A stretch of DNA of 64,000 nt from JAOUJD01 sp963841815 (GCA_963841815.1 CAWJEE010000027.1:1-64000), one strand, 5' to 3'. Shown: positions 9,400 to 18,234, numbered from the stretch's first letter. The notes: a model not told the origin generated them from the letters alone. Made by a program: numbers and translations.

Positions 9400-9434
9400 C
9401 GGCCGCGGGCTCGCGTAAGCTCGCGGCCGTTTTC
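9400..9434 (+). terminator. Intrinsic terminator after prpE
   Basis: A 12-bp stem with one mismatch (9400-9411 with 9418-9429) closes a six-base loop. It is followed by four T residues and an AT-rich patch, 18 bases after the prpE stop. Confidence 0.75.
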
Positions 9435-9458
9435 ATTGGTGCTCGCCCCCTCGAACCG

Positions 9459-10202
9459 GTGTCCCTCTCGTACCTCCTTTCCGGCTTCGTCCTGCCGCCG
9501 ACATCGCTCGTGCTGCTGACGCTGCTCGGCCTGCTGCTGCTGAAGAGCCGCCCGCGCTTCGCCGTCGCGCTGATGGCGTTCTCCCAGCTCGCGTTGCTCG
9601 CGCTCGCCATGCCGGTGGTCGCGGGTGCGATCGCGCGAACGCTCGAGCCGCCACCCCTCGCGGCCGATGGCCTCAAGCGCGCGCAGGCGATCGTGATACT
9701 TGCCGGCGGACTCAACCGCAGCGCCATCGAGTGGGGCGGCGAGTCCGTCAACGACTTCACGCTGCAGCGCGTGCGCTACGGCGCCTACCTCGCCCGCTCG
9801 AGCGGCCTTCCGATCTACGTCACCGGCGGCGTGCCCGGCGACGCCCGGCACTCCGAAGCGCAACTGATGGCGAGCGTGCTGCAGCGGGACTACGGCATCC
9901 AGCCGAAGTGGATCGACCAGTCGGCACCGACCACGCGCGGCAACGCTCTGATGGCCGCGAAGGACCTGAAGCCGCTCGGCATCCAGCGCGTGGCGCTCGT
10001 GACCACCGCCATCCACATGCCGCGCTCGAAGCAGGCGTTCGAGGCGGCGGGATTCACGGTCATCCCGGCGCCGACCGACTACGTCGCGCAGCGGCCGTTC
10101 ACGCCCGGGCAACTCGCGCCAGGGGCCAGCGCCCTGGTGGTGTCCCACCTCGCGCTGCGCGAGTGGATCTCGCGCGGCTGGTACCGGCTCCTGGGCAGCT
10201 AG
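9459..10202 (+). CDS. YdcF/ElyC family protein (DUF218), membrane-anchored
   Basis: The 247-residue protein has two N-terminal transmembrane helices (about residues 12-30 and 34-58) and then a DUF218 domain (AIVILAGG, TLQRVRYGAYLARSSGLPIYVTGG, TTRGNAL, ALVTTAIHMPRS). The family includes E. coli ElyC, implicated in envelope homeostasis through undecaprenyl-phosphate metabolism. The biochemical activity is not firmly established. The start is GTG. It stands after the prpE terminator and before the GlcG-like gene. Confidence 0.88.
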   Translation: MSLSYLLSGFVLPPTSLVLLTLLGLLLLKSRPRFAVALMAFSQLALLALAMPVVAGAIARTLEPPPLAADGLKRAQAIVILAGGLNRSAIEWGGESVNDFTLQRVRYGAYLARSSGLPIYVTGGVPGDARHSEAQLMASVLQRDYGIQPKWIDQSAPTTRGNALMAAKDLKPLGIQRVALVTTAIHMPRSKQAFEAAGFTVIPAPTDYVAQRPFTPGQLAPGASALVVSHLALREWISRGWYRLLGS

Positions 10203-10245
10203 GCATCCAGGCGCCGGCGATCACGATCGAACACAAGGAGGAACA

Positions 10246-10650
10246 ATGAAGACGAAACCGACGCTGACGCTGGACGACGCGCGCAGGATGGCCGCCGCGG
10301 GCGAGGCCGAAGCGAACAGGAACCAGTGGAACGTGGTGATCGCGGTGTGCGACGACGGCGGGCACCTGATCCTGCTGCACCGGCTCGACGGCGTGGCACC
10401 CATCTCCAGTTACATCGCGCCGGAGAAGGCGCGCGCCGCCGCGATGGGCAAGCGCGAGACGAAGGTCTACGAAGACATGATCAACCAGGGCCGCAACGCG
10501 TTCCTGTCGGCACCCTTGCAGGGCATGCTCGAGGGCGGCGTGCCGGTGATCGTCGACGGCCAGGTCATCGGCGCGGTCGGCGTGTCGGGCGTGAAGTCGA
10601 GCGAAGACGCCCAGATCGCGAAGGCCGCGATCGCTGCGCTCGGCAGCTGA
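10246..10650 (+). CDS. GlcG/HbpS family protein (DUF336)
   Basis: A small protein of 134 residues covering the whole family domain: VVIAVCDDGGHLILLHRLDG, then EKARAAAMGKRET, and a glycine-rich end GVPVIVDGQVIGAVGVSG. Members include the haem-binding HbpS and GlcG encoded beside glycolate oxidase. The physiological role here is unknown. A strong ribosome-binding site (AAGGAGGAA) lies just before the ATG. There is no signal peptide. It is followed by a palindrome and the Lrp-type regulator. Confidence 0.88.
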   Translation: MKTKPTLTLDDARRMAAAGEAEANRNQWNVVIAVCDDGGHLILLHRLDGVAPISSYIAPEKARAAAMGKRETKVYEDMINQGRNAFLSAPLQGMLEGGVPVIVDGQVIGAVGVSGVKSSEDAQIAKAAIAALGS

Positions 10651-10664
10651 TCGGCACCGCATCC

Positions 10665-10689
10665 CGAATCCGCCGAATCGGCGGATTCG
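10665..10689. promoter_or_regulatory. Palindrome upstream of the Lrp-type regulator (probable operator)
   Basis: Two perfect 12-bp arms (CGAATCCGCCGA and its reverse complement) flank a single central A. The site ends 18 bases before the regulator start codon. The central 15 bases, CCGCCGAWTCGGCGG, recur in the palindrome at 11200-11222 ahead of the aminotransferase fusion. A shared operator for the Lrp-type protein is the simplest reading; a transcript hairpin after the GlcG-like gene is the alternative. Confidence 0.65.
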
Positions 10690-10707
10690 TATTACATTGC
10701 CGCCATC

Positions 10708-11184
10708 ATGGCGACGCGTGAACTCGACCGGCTCGACCGCAGGATCCTCGAGATCCTGCAGCAGGATGGCCGGATCACGAACCAGGAACTGTCCGAACGC
10801 ATCGCACTGAGCCCGCGCGCGTGCCTGGATCGCACGCGTCGCCTGGAGCGCAGCGGGCTGATTCGCGGCTACATGGCGCTGGTCGACCCGCGCAAGCTCG
10901 GCGGCACGCTGCTGACGATCGTCGTCGAGGTGACGCTGAAGGACCAGACACAGGCGACCCACGCGCGCTTCGAACAGCGCATCCGCAACGCGGAGGAAGT
11001 GGTCGAGTGCTTCCTCGTGTCCGGCCAGTGCGACTACGTCCTGCGGCTCGCCTGCCGCGACCTCGACCACTACCGCGAACTGACCAATGCGTGGACGGAC
11101 GACCCGGCCCTCGGCGTCGAGAAGATCACGTCGAAGCCCGAGTTGCAGACGATCAAGCCGTTCCGCGGCTACCCCCTCCCCTGA
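10708..11184 (+). CDS. Lrp/AsnC family transcriptional regulator
   Basis: The 158-residue protein has the usual two parts: an N-terminal helix-turn-helix (LDRRILEILQQDGRITNQELSERIALS), then a C-terminal RAM ligand-binding domain (LTIVVEVTL, SGQCDYVLRLACRDLDHY). Such regulators sense amino acids and commonly control neighbouring amino-acid catabolic genes. It precedes, in the same direction, the ornithine aminotransferase fusion, and related palindromes sit before both genes. Arginine or ornithine is therefore a plausible effector, by inference. ATG start. Confidence 0.93.
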   Translation: MATRELDRLDRRILEILQQDGRITNQELSERIALSPRACLDRTRRLERSGLIRGYMALVDPRKLGGTLLTIVVEVTLKDQTQATHARFEQRIRNAEEVVECFLVSGQCDYVLRLACRDLDHYRELTNAWTDDPALGVEKITSKPELQTIKPFRGYPLP

Positions 11185-11199
11185 GGCTTCCAGGACTGC

Positions 11200-11222
11200 G
11201 TCGCCGCCGATTCGGCGGCGAC
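11200..11222. promoter_or_regulatory. Palindrome between the Lrp-type regulator and the aminotransferase fusion (probable operator)
   Basis: Perfect 11-bp arms (GTCGCCGCCGA and its reverse complement) flank a single T. It shares the 15-base core CCGCCGAWTCGGCGG with the palindrome at 10665-10689. It lies about 113 bases before the fusion start codon, a sensible place for promoter control. It lacks a T-tract, so a terminator is less likely. Confidence 0.65.
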
Positions 11223-11335
11223 GGCGCCCGTTACACGCAGTTCCTGCTCTCCGGCCGCCGCACTTACGCCGTGCGTGACGCGCGCGATTCCTACACTTCC
11301 CATCCAGTCGAGCTGTCGATTGTGCGAGGTGAGCG

Positions 11336-13579
11336 ATGGACGCGCGTGTCGGTAAAACGCAGGAACTGATCGAACTCGAGACGGCCGTTGCCGCGCCGAA
11401 CTATGCGCCGCTGCCCGTGGTGCTCGAGCGCGGCGAAGGCAGCTGGCTGTGGGACGCGGACGGCAGGCGTTACCTCGACTTCATGTCGGCGTATTCGGCG
11501 GTCAGCCACGGCCACGCGCATCCGCGCCTCGTCCGCGCCCTGGTCGAACAGGCGCAGCGCGTGGCGGTCACCTCGCGCGCCTACCACTCGACCGAACTCG
11601 CACCGTTCCTCGCGAAGCTGGTCGAGGTGGCCGACCTCGATGGCGAGGCACGCGCACTCCCGGCCAGCGGCGGCTGCGAATCGGTCGAAACGGCCATCAA
11701 GGCCGCGCGTCGCTGGGGCTATCGGACCAAGGGAATTGATCCGGACCGGGCCGAGATCGTCGTCGCCCGGGGCAACTTCCACGGGCGGTCCACGACCGTG
11801 GTCGGTTTCTCCTCGGAAGACGACTACCGCGCCGACTTCGGGCCGTTCGCGCCCGGGTTCAGGCACTTCGACTTCGGCGACATCGCGGGACTCGGCGAAG
11901 CGATCAACGCGAACACCTGCGCGGTCCTGATCGAGCCGATCCAGGGCGAAGCCGGCATCGTCACGGCGCCGCCCGGCTTCCTGCGCGCCGCGCGCGAACT
12001 GTGCACCGCGCGCAACGTCCTGCTGATCGTCGACGAGATCCAGTCGGGCCTCGGCCGCACCGGCGCGTGGTTCGCCTACATGCACGAAGGCATCCGTCCC
12101 GACGCCGTCATCGTCGGCAAGGCCCTGGGCGGCGGCCTGCTCCCGGTCTCCGCATTCGTCGCGCGCGCGCCGGTGCTCGACCTGTTGGGCCCAGGCAGCC
12201 ACGGTTCGACCTTCGGCGGCAATCCGCTCGCGGCGCGCGTGGCCCTCGAGGCGCTGCGCGTCATCGAGGACGAGAAGCTCGTCGAGCGCAGCCGGGCGCT
12301 CGGTGCGCACCTGCTCGACCGGCTCCGCCACCTGCGCTCGCCGCTGGTCCGGGCCGTGCGCGGGCGCGGCCTGTGGGCCGGCGTCGAACTCACGCCCGAC
12401 GTCTCGGCGCGCGCCGTCGTCGAGCGCCTCGCCGAGCGCGGCGTGCTGACCAAGGACACGCACGGAACCGTGATTCGCTTCGCGCCACCGCTGACCATTC
12501 GCCGCGAAGCGCTCGACTGGGGCCTCGATGTCTTCGCCGCCGTGCTCGCCGAGTTCGACCCGCGCAGGGCGACCTCCCACGACTCCGGCAGTCCCCGCAT
12601 CAGGGCCCTCGCCGCGAGCAGCACCGACGACGCGAAAGCCGCTGCCCGGATCGCACGCCGTGCCCGCCCATCGGCGCACCTGATGATGAGTTCGCCGCGG
12701 TACTTCGAGGTCAGCTACGCGATCAACCCATGGATGGATCCGTCGCAGTGGTCCGTTTCCGCGGACCGGCTCGCCGACGACGCGCGCCGCGGATGGGCGC
12801 AGCTGAAGTCGACCTACGAGCGGCTCGGCGCGCGGGTGACGACACAGGACCCCGTGCGGGGCCTTCCCGACCTCGTGTTCACCGCCAACGCGGCCGTCGT
12901 TCTCGACCGCAAGGTGCTGCTCGCGCGCTTCCTCTGCGCGGAACGACGGGGCGAAGAGCCGCACAACCGCGAGTTCTTCGAAGCGCTGCGCGATCGCGGT
13001 TACGTCGACGAGGTGGTGGACCCGCCGCCCGGGCTCTTCTTCGAGGGAGCCGGCGACGCCATCTGGGACGCGGGCCGCCGCCTCATCTGGACGGGCTACG
13101 GACAGCGCTCGAGCCGCGGAGTGCACGTCGCCATCGAGTCGCTCTACGGCGTGCCGGCCGTGCCGCTGCAACTGGTCGACCCCCGCTTCTATCACCTCGA
13201 CACCTGCTTCTGCGTGCTGTCCGGCGGCGAAGTGCTGTGGTACCCGTCGGCCTTCTCGGCGGAGTCGGCCGACGCCGTGCGCCGCGTGGCGGGCGCGGGA
13301 AACCTGATCGAGGCAACCGACGAGGATGCGCTGCACCTCGGAGTCAACTCGGTGTGCCTGGGGCGTGATGTCGTGATGTGCCACGCGTCCGATGCCACCC
13401 GCGCGTCCCTCGCCGCGCGCGGTTACCGGGTGCACGTCGTTCCCCTCGATTCGTTCAATCGGTCGGGCGGTGCCGCCTATTGCCTGACGCTTCGCCTCGA
13501 CAACGAAACCCGCGCCGCGGACCGCGACAACGACAGCAACCACGAGCAGGAATTCGAGGAACTGCGCCGCGCGGCCTGA
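11336..13579 (+). CDS. Fusion: ornithine aminotransferase (N-terminal) with an arginine/dimethylarginine hydrolase-like amidinotransferase-fold domain (C-terminal)
   Basis: The protein has 747 residues. Residues 10-410 form a class-III aminotransferase close to ornithine-oxo-acid transaminase: SHGHAHPRL, VDEIQSGLGRTG, and the PLP lysine K262 in VIVGKALGGGLLP. Residues 445-725 form an amidinotransferase/DDAH-type domain with YAINPWM (461-467), DLVFTANAAVV, FFEGAGDA, the histidine H620 in YHLDTCF and the terminal cysteine C716 in GGAAYC, so catalytic groups appear present. If the second domain converts arginine to ornithine (arginine dihydrolase type), one chain would carry arginine to glutamate semialdehyde. 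If it is a dimethylargininase or deiminase, the product would be citrulline. The continuous frame shows no sign of error at the junction. Confidence 0.9.
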   Translation: MDARVGKTQELIELETAVAAPNYAPLPVVLERGEGSWLWDADGRRYLDFMSAYSAVSHGHAHPRLVRALVEQAQRVAVTSRAYHSTELAPFLAKLVEVADLDGEARALPASGGCESVETAIKAARRWGYRTKGIDPDRAEIVVARGNFHGRSTTVVGFSSEDDYRADFGPFAPGFRHFDFGDIAGLGEAINANTCAVLIEPIQGEAGIVTAPPGFLRAARELCTARNVLLIVDEIQSGLGRTGAWFAYMHEGIRPDAVIVGKALGGGLLPVSAFVARAPVLDLLGPGSHGSTFGGNPLAARVALEALRVIEDEKLVERSRALGAHLLDRLRHLRSPLVRAVRGRGLWAGVELTPDVSARAVVERLAERGVLTKDTHGTVIRFAPPLTIRREALDWGLDVFAAVLAEFDPRRATSHDSGSPRIRALAASSTDDAKAAARIARRARPSAHLMMSSPRYFEVSYAINPWMDPSQWSVSADRLADDARRGWAQLKSTYERLGARVTTQDPVRGLPDLVFTANAAVVLDRKVLLARFLCAERRGEEPHNREFFEALRDRGYVDEVVDPPPGLFFEGAGDAIWDAGRRLIWTGYGQRSSRGVHVAIESLYGVPAVPLQLVDPRFYHLDTCFCVLSGGEVLWYPSAFSAESADAVRRVAGAGNLIEATDEDALHLGVNSVCLGRDVVMCHASDATRASLAARGYRVHVVPLDSFNRSGGAAYCLTLRLDNETRAADRDNDSNHEQEFEELRRAA

Positions 13580-13692
13580 GCCCCGGCACCCCGCACAATC
13601 GCTGAAGCGGGTGACGCGCCGTCCAACGGACGGACGATCCGCAGCCTCGCCTCGCCTGTCGAAACTGTCCATGAGAGGCTCAGGGAGGCAAC

Positions 13693-14464
13693 ATGGACGT
13701 ACTTTCCACGAAGGACGGCAGCGCACAAGCCGTCCGCGACGCGGCGGCATCGGAGGTCATCGACAGCCGCCTGGCGCTCGAACGCGAACTGGATCGCCTG
13801 AACGTAGCGGTCGGGGCGCACTCGACCGCGTCGGCCCAGCACCTTCAGTGGACGCTGCTGGCGCAGGCCTTGCTGCTGACGTCCTACCTGATCGTCCTCA
13901 TCGGCGGCTGGTCACTACCGCTCCCAGGCAAGCGCTGGCTGCTCGCCGCCATCGCGGGCTTCGCCCTCGTGTCGCTGGTCCTGGGGCATTTGTCCCAGCG
14001 GGGCAGTCGCGATCGCATCGCGCCGCTGCGCCAGAGCCGGCGGCTGGTCGAGCACGCGCTCGAGCGCATCGCGGCGCGTCCCGTCGTGTTCTCGCGCGAC
14101 GGCGTCATCGCGCGAAGCATCGGCGACTGGGCAACCACCTTGATGCCGATCGCTGTCCTCGCCGGCTGGGTGGCGCTCACGTCTGTACACGCTGGCCATT
14201 CCCCTGCCGACCGACACCAGGACCGCCGCCGAGGCGCGGGGAGCAACGCGCGCCGCAGCTGCGCCGACCTCCAACGCGCCGACTTCCGCCGCGGCGGCAC
14301 CACGCGCGAAAGGACCCGCGCGCAAGGGCGACGACGTCGCACCGGCGCCGGTCGCCGCCGAAACGGCCGCGCCCGAAGAGACCGGCCTGGCGGCGCTGTT
14401 TCGTCGCGCCATCAATGCGCCGCCGACAGAGACGGCCGCCACGGCTGAACCCGTGAAACCGTGA
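13693..14464 (+). CDS. Membrane protein of unknown function with Ala/Pro-rich tail (one frameshift)
   Basis: I do not recognise the family. The first 165 residues hold a short coiled segment (about 20-45) and two transmembrane helices (about 55-75 and 80-100), then a third hydrophobic stretch (about 150-165). Near 14180 the frame stops looking natural. Shifting by one base restores a coherent alanine/proline/threonine-rich tail (LAIPLPTDTRTAAEARGATR at its start, ending AEPVKP) that terminates at 14462-14464. I therefore join both frames. A clear ribosome-binding site (GGGAGG) precedes the ATG. The frameshift may be a consensus error. Confidence 0.6.
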
Positions 14465-14485
14465 CGCCGGCCGTCGGCGCGAAGG

Positions 14486-15295
14486 TCAGGCCGGCGCTGC
14501 CCAGTTCGGCTTGCGCTTCGCCATGAAGGCCTCGAGGCCTTCCTGCGCCGCCGGGTCGACCAGGTTGCAGGCCATCGTCTGGCCGGCCATCTGATATGCA
14601 GCCTCGGTGCCGGCCTCGACCTGCCGGTAGAACATCTCCTTGCCCATCGCGATCGCGATCGCGGGCTTGGCGACGATCGAGGCGGCGAGCTTCGCGATCT
14701 CGGCATCGAGCTGGTCGGCCGGGACGACGCGGTTCACGAGGCCGCGTTCGCGCGCGGTCAGCGCGTCGATGAGGTCGCCGGTCACCAGCATCTCGAACGC
14801 CTCCTTGCGGCCGACGTTGCGCGCCAGCGCCACGCCCGGCGTCGTGCAGAAGAGACCGACGTTGATGCCGGAGACTCCGAAGCGCGCGCCCTCGACCGCG
14901 ACCGCGAGATCGCAGGTCGCCACCAGCTGGCAGCCCGCGGCGGTCGCGACGCCGTGAACCCGCGCGATGACGGGCTGCGGCATGCGCTGGATCGTCAGCA
15001 TCAGCTTCGCGCACTGCGCGAACAGCGCGCGATAGGTGTCGAGCGAAGTGTCTTCCTTCATCTGCTTCAGGTCGTGCCCGGCGCAGAACGCCTTGCCGGC
15101 GCCCGCCAGCACCACTAGGCGCGCCGACGGATCGGCGGCGATCGCGTCGAGCGCGGCCTGCATGGACGTCATCATCTCGACCGACAGCGCGTTGAACTGC
15201 TGCGGCCGGTTCATCGTCAGAATCACCACGCCTGTCGCGTCGCGCGATTCCAGCAGGTAGGGTTCGACCGCGACCTTCGACTCCGGTGCGTTCAT
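14486..15295 (-). CDS. Enoyl-CoA hydratase/isomerase family protein (ECHDC3-like)
   Basis: A crotonase-fold protein of 269 residues: oxyanion-hole segments FCAGHDLKQM and GVATAAGCQLVATCDLA are present. The classical hydratase glutamates are not obvious. The position usually reading PEINLG here reads SGINVGLF, as in ECHDC3-type proteins. Simple enoyl-CoA hydration is therefore doubtful and the substrate is unknown. ATG start. It is followed 15 bases upstream on the same strand by the deacetylase-like gene, which may be co-transcribed with it. Confidence 0.88.
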   Translation of the reverse strand: MNAPESKVAVEPYLLESRDATGVVILTMNRPQQFNALSVEMMTSMQAALDAIAADPSARLVVLAGAGKAFCAGHDLKQMKEDTSLDTYRALFAQCAKLMLTIQRMPQPVIARVHGVATAAGCQLVATCDLAVAVEGARFGVSGINVGLFCTTPGVALARNVGRKEAFEMLVTGDLIDALTARERGLVNRVVPADQLDAEIAKLAASIVAKPAIAIAMGKEMFYRQVEAGTEAAYQMAGQTMACNLVDPAAQEGLEAFMAKRKPNWAAPA

Positions 15296-15310
15296 GGGGC
15301 CTCCGCGCCT

Positions 15311-16237
15311 CTACAGTTGTGCGAGTGTCTTCACGTGCGCGCCGACGCTGCGGGCCAGCGCGCTCAGGTTGTATCCGCCCTCGAGCGAACTGATCACGCG
15401 GCCCTCGCCGAACTCGTCGGCGACGTCCATCAGCCGCTGCGTGATGTACGCGTAGTCGGATTCCACGAGGCCCATCTGGCCGAGGTCGTCCTCGCGGTGC
15501 GCGTCGAACCCGGCCGAGATGAACAGCGCCTGCGGCCTGAACGAACGGAGCCGCGGCAGCCACACCTCGTCGACCACCTGCCGGACGACGTCGCCCTTGG
15601 TTCCCGCCGGCAAGGGGACGTTCACCATGTTTCTTGCCGGGTTGTCCGCGCCGGTGTACGGGTAGAACGGGTGCTGGAAGAAGCTCGCCATCAGCACCCG
15701 TTCGTCGTTCGCAAGGATGTCCTCGGTCCCGTTGCCGTGATGCACGTCGAAGTCGATGACCGCGACCCTTTCGAGGCCGTGGACCTCGAGCGCATGGAGC
15801 GCCCCGATCGCGACGTTGTTGAAGAAGCAGAAACCCATCGCGGATGCCTTGCGCGCATGGTGCCCGGGCGGACGAACGGCGCAGAACGCGTTCGCGAGTT
15901 CCTTGCGCATCACGCGGTCGGTCGCGTCGACCACCGCGCCGGCCGAGCGCAGGGCCGCCTCCCAGGTGCGCGGGTTCATGGAAGTGTCCGGGTCGACGGG
16001 CCAGTATCCCTGCTGTGGTACGCTGGATTTCAACCGTTCGACGTACGCCGCGTCGTGCGCCCGGACGAGCGATTCGAGCGACGCTGCCGGCGCATCGTGA
16101 TGTTCCAGGTGCGGCGAGATCCCGATGGCAATCAGGTGGTCGTGAATCGCGGCCAGCCGCTCCGGCGATTCCGGGTGCCACGATCCCATCTCGTGTTCCG
16201 CGCAGGTGCGGTGGGTGAAAAACCCGGTATGCAGCAT
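15311..16237 (-). CDS. Histone deacetylase/acetylpolyamine amidohydrolase family protein
   Basis: The ATG at 16237 (preceded by GGAGA) gives 308 residues. Typical zinc-hydrolase motifs are intact: HPESPERL near the start, the double histidine and metal ligand region DFDVHHGNGTEDI, the ligand aspartate in SAGFDAHREDDLG, and the terminal SLEGGYN. Bacterial members remove acyl groups from polyamines, lysines or small amides; the substrate here cannot be told. It is divergent from the MoxR gene with only 56 bases between starts. Confidence 0.93.
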   Translation of the reverse strand: MLHTGFFTHRTCAEHEMGSWHPESPERLAAIHDHLIAIGISPHLEHHDAPAASLESLVRAHDAAYVERLKSSVPQQGYWPVDPDTSMNPRTWEAALRSAGAVVDATDRVMRKELANAFCAVRPPGHHARKASAMGFCFFNNVAIGALHALEVHGLERVAVIDFDVHHGNGTEDILANDERVLMASFFQHPFYPYTGADNPARNMVNVPLPAGTKGDVVRQVVDEVWLPRLRSFRPQALFISAGFDAHREDDLGQMGLVESDYAYITQRLMDVADEFGEGRVISSLEGGYNLSALARSVGAHVKTLAQL

Positions 16238-16293
16238 CTGTCTCCGTCCAGCCTGTTGTTTTCGGCGGCCTTCGTCTGGCACCTTATAGCCCA

Positions 16294-17217
16294 ATGTTAG
16301 AGAAATTCCGCGCGACTGCCAGCCAGATCGGAACGATCATCGTCGGCAAGACCCTGCAGATCCGGCAGAGCCTCACCTGCCTGCTGGCAGGCGGCCACCT
16401 GCTGATCGAGGACGCCCCCGGAGTCGGCAAGACGACGCTCGCGCACGCGATCGCGCTTTCGATGGGCCTTCCCTTCCGCAGGATCCAGTTCACGAGCGAC
16501 CTGCTGCCGTCCGATGTCATCGGCGTGTCGGTGTATGAACGGACCAGCGGGCAGTTCGTGTTCCATCCCGGGCCGATCTTCACGGAAGTGCTGCTCGCCG
16601 ACGAGATCAACCGCGCGAGCCCGAAGACGCAGAGCGCCCTGCTGGAAGCGATGGAGGAGAACCAGGTGTCGGTCGACGGCCTGTCGCGCCCGCTGCCGCA
16701 GCCCTTCTTCGTGATCGCCACGCAGAATCCGTTTCACCAGGTCGGCACCTTTCCGCTGCCCGAGTCGCAGCTCGACCGCTTCCTGATGTGCATCAGCCTC
16801 GGCTACCCGGACCGCGACGCCGAACGCGCGCTGCTGGCGGGTGACGCGCGCCGCGACCTGCTGAAGGCGCTGCAACCGGTCGCCCGGCCTTCGGACCTGC
16901 TCGCCGCGCAGGCGGAGGCGAAGAAGGTGTACGTGTCCGCAGCCTTGCTCGACTACGTGCAGGCGCTCATCGCGCACACGCGGGCCTCGGGCAAGTACGC
17001 CGAGGGGCTGAGTCCGCGCGGCGGGCTGGCGCTGCTCGCCGCGGCGCGGGCATGGGCCTGGCTGGATGGCCGCGAGCACGTTATTCCGGAGGACGTGCAG
17101 AACATCCTGGCGTCGGTGGCGGGACATCGGCTGCACGCGACGAGTCGCGAGAGCGGACGCGCGCTGCACGGAAGGGAACTCGTCGCGCAGCTGATCGCCG
17201 CCGTGCCGGTGCCCTGA
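16294..17217 (+). CDS. MoxR-family AAA+ ATPase
   Basis: The 307-residue protein has a Walker A (EDAPGVGKTTLA), a Walker B (LLADEINRASPKTQSALLEAM), sensor 1 (FFVIATQNP) and an arginine-finger region (ESQLDRF). MoxR ATPases act as chaperones for maturation of partner proteins. It opens a tight cluster with the DUF58 and transglutaminase-like genes, the classic MoxR-DUF58-TgpA arrangement. ATG start; it ends five bases before the next start codon. Confidence 0.95.
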   Translation: MLEKFRATASQIGTIIVGKTLQIRQSLTCLLAGGHLLIEDAPGVGKTTLAHAIALSMGLPFRRIQFTSDLLPSDVIGVSVYERTSGQFVFHPGPIFTEVLLADEINRASPKTQSALLEAMEENQVSVDGLSRPLPQPFFVIATQNPFHQVGTFPLPESQLDRFLMCISLGYPDRDAERALLAGDARRDLLKALQPVARPSDLLAAQAEAKKVYVSAALLDYVQALIAHTRASGKYAEGLSPRGGLALLAAARAWAWLDGREHVIPEDVQNILASVAGHRLHATSRESGRALHGRELVAQLIAAVPVP

Positions 17218-17222
17218 TCCAC

Positions 17223-18233
17223 ATGAGCATCACGGCGAATCCGCTGACGCTGCGGATCACGCGCTGGATCGCGGGTCGCGACGGACCCGAGGCGGGCGAG
17301 GTACTGCTCGACCGCCGGCGCGTGTACATCCTGCCGACGGTGCCCGGCCTCGCGTTCGGCGTCGCCGTGCTCGTCCTGCTCGTCGGCTCGATCAACTACA
17401 GCCTGCAACTCGGCTTCCTCCTGACCTTCCTCGTGGCCAGCATGGCGGTCGTGGGGATGCACGCGACGCACTCGAACCTGGTGCAGCTCGTGCTGCGCGG
17501 AGTACGCGTCGAACCAGTCTTCGCCGGGGACGTCGCGGCGTTCGAGGTGGCTGTCTCCAACCCAGGCACGCTCGACCGCTTCGCGCTGCGGTTCGCGTTC
17601 AACCCCCAGTCAATGCTCTCGCGGCGCAAGCGCGATGGCCGTAACCCTTCTTCCGCACCGACGGTGTCGGTCGAGGTTCCCGCCCGCGGCATGCGAACGG
17701 TGCAGGTGCCCCTGCCCGCCCCGGACCGTGGCCGCCTGCCGGCGCCGCGGATCACCGTGGAGACGCGTTTCCCGTTCGGCCTGTGGCGCGCGTGGGCCTA
17801 CCTGACGCCCGCGCTCGAGGCCATCGTGTATCCGAAGCCGGAAGAAGACGCCCCGCCGCTGCCCGCGGCGGAGGGCGGCCACGACGAGGCGGCCGGCATG
17901 GCGCCGAGCGGCGACGACTTCGCGGGTGTGCGGCCGTACCAGGCCGGCGACGCCCAGAAGCTCATCGCGTGGCGGTTGGCAGCCCGCTCCGACGATCTGT
18001 CCGTGAAGCAGTTCGAGGCGGCGGGCGGCGGCGACCTGATGCTGGACTTCGATGCGCTGCCGTCCTCGGCCGGGCTCGAACATCGCCTTTCCCGGCTGGC
18101 GCGCTGGGTCCTCGACGCCGATGCATCCCGCATGCGCTACGGCCTGCGCCTGCCCGACGCGACGATCGACATGGGCAGCGGCGCGCAGCACCGCGATCGC
18201 TGCCTGACGGCGCTGGCCGTCTGCAAGGGCTGA
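17223..18233 (+). CDS. DUF58 domain-containing protein (MoxR partner)
   Basis: The 336-residue protein has two N-terminal transmembrane helices (PTVPGLAFGVAVLVLLVGSI and LGFLLTFLVASMAVVGM). The DUF58 core contains GDDFAGVRPYQAGDAQKLIAWRLAA, the conserved von Willebrand-adjacent motif of this family. It starts at the ATG at 17223, five bases after moxR. DUF58 proteins are usually encoded with MoxR ATPases and are thought to be their membrane clients; no reaction is known. Confidence 0.9.
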   Translation: MSITANPLTLRITRWIAGRDGPEAGEVLLDRRRVYILPTVPGLAFGVAVLVLLVGSINYSLQLGFLLTFLVASMAVVGMHATHSNLVQLVLRGVRVEPVFAGDVAAFEVAVSNPGTLDRFALRFAFNPQSMLSRRKRDGRNPSSAPTVSVEVPARGMRTVQVPLPAPDRGRLPAPRITVETRFPFGLWRAWAYLTPALEAIVYPKPEEDAPPLPAAEGGHDEAAGMAPSGDDFAGVRPYQAGDAQKLIAWRLAARSDDLSVKQFEAAGGGDLMLDFDALPSSAGLEHRLSRLARWVLDADASRMRYGLRLPDATIDMGSGAQHRDRCLTALAVCKG

Positions 18234-18234
18234 C

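Noticed and set aside
7334..9760. An 808-residue open frame antisense to prpE, and many similar long frames elsewhere
   Set aside because: High GC makes long open frames on the opposite strand. Composition is Arg/Ala/Asp/Val-rich without domains, and the sense gene is clearly real.
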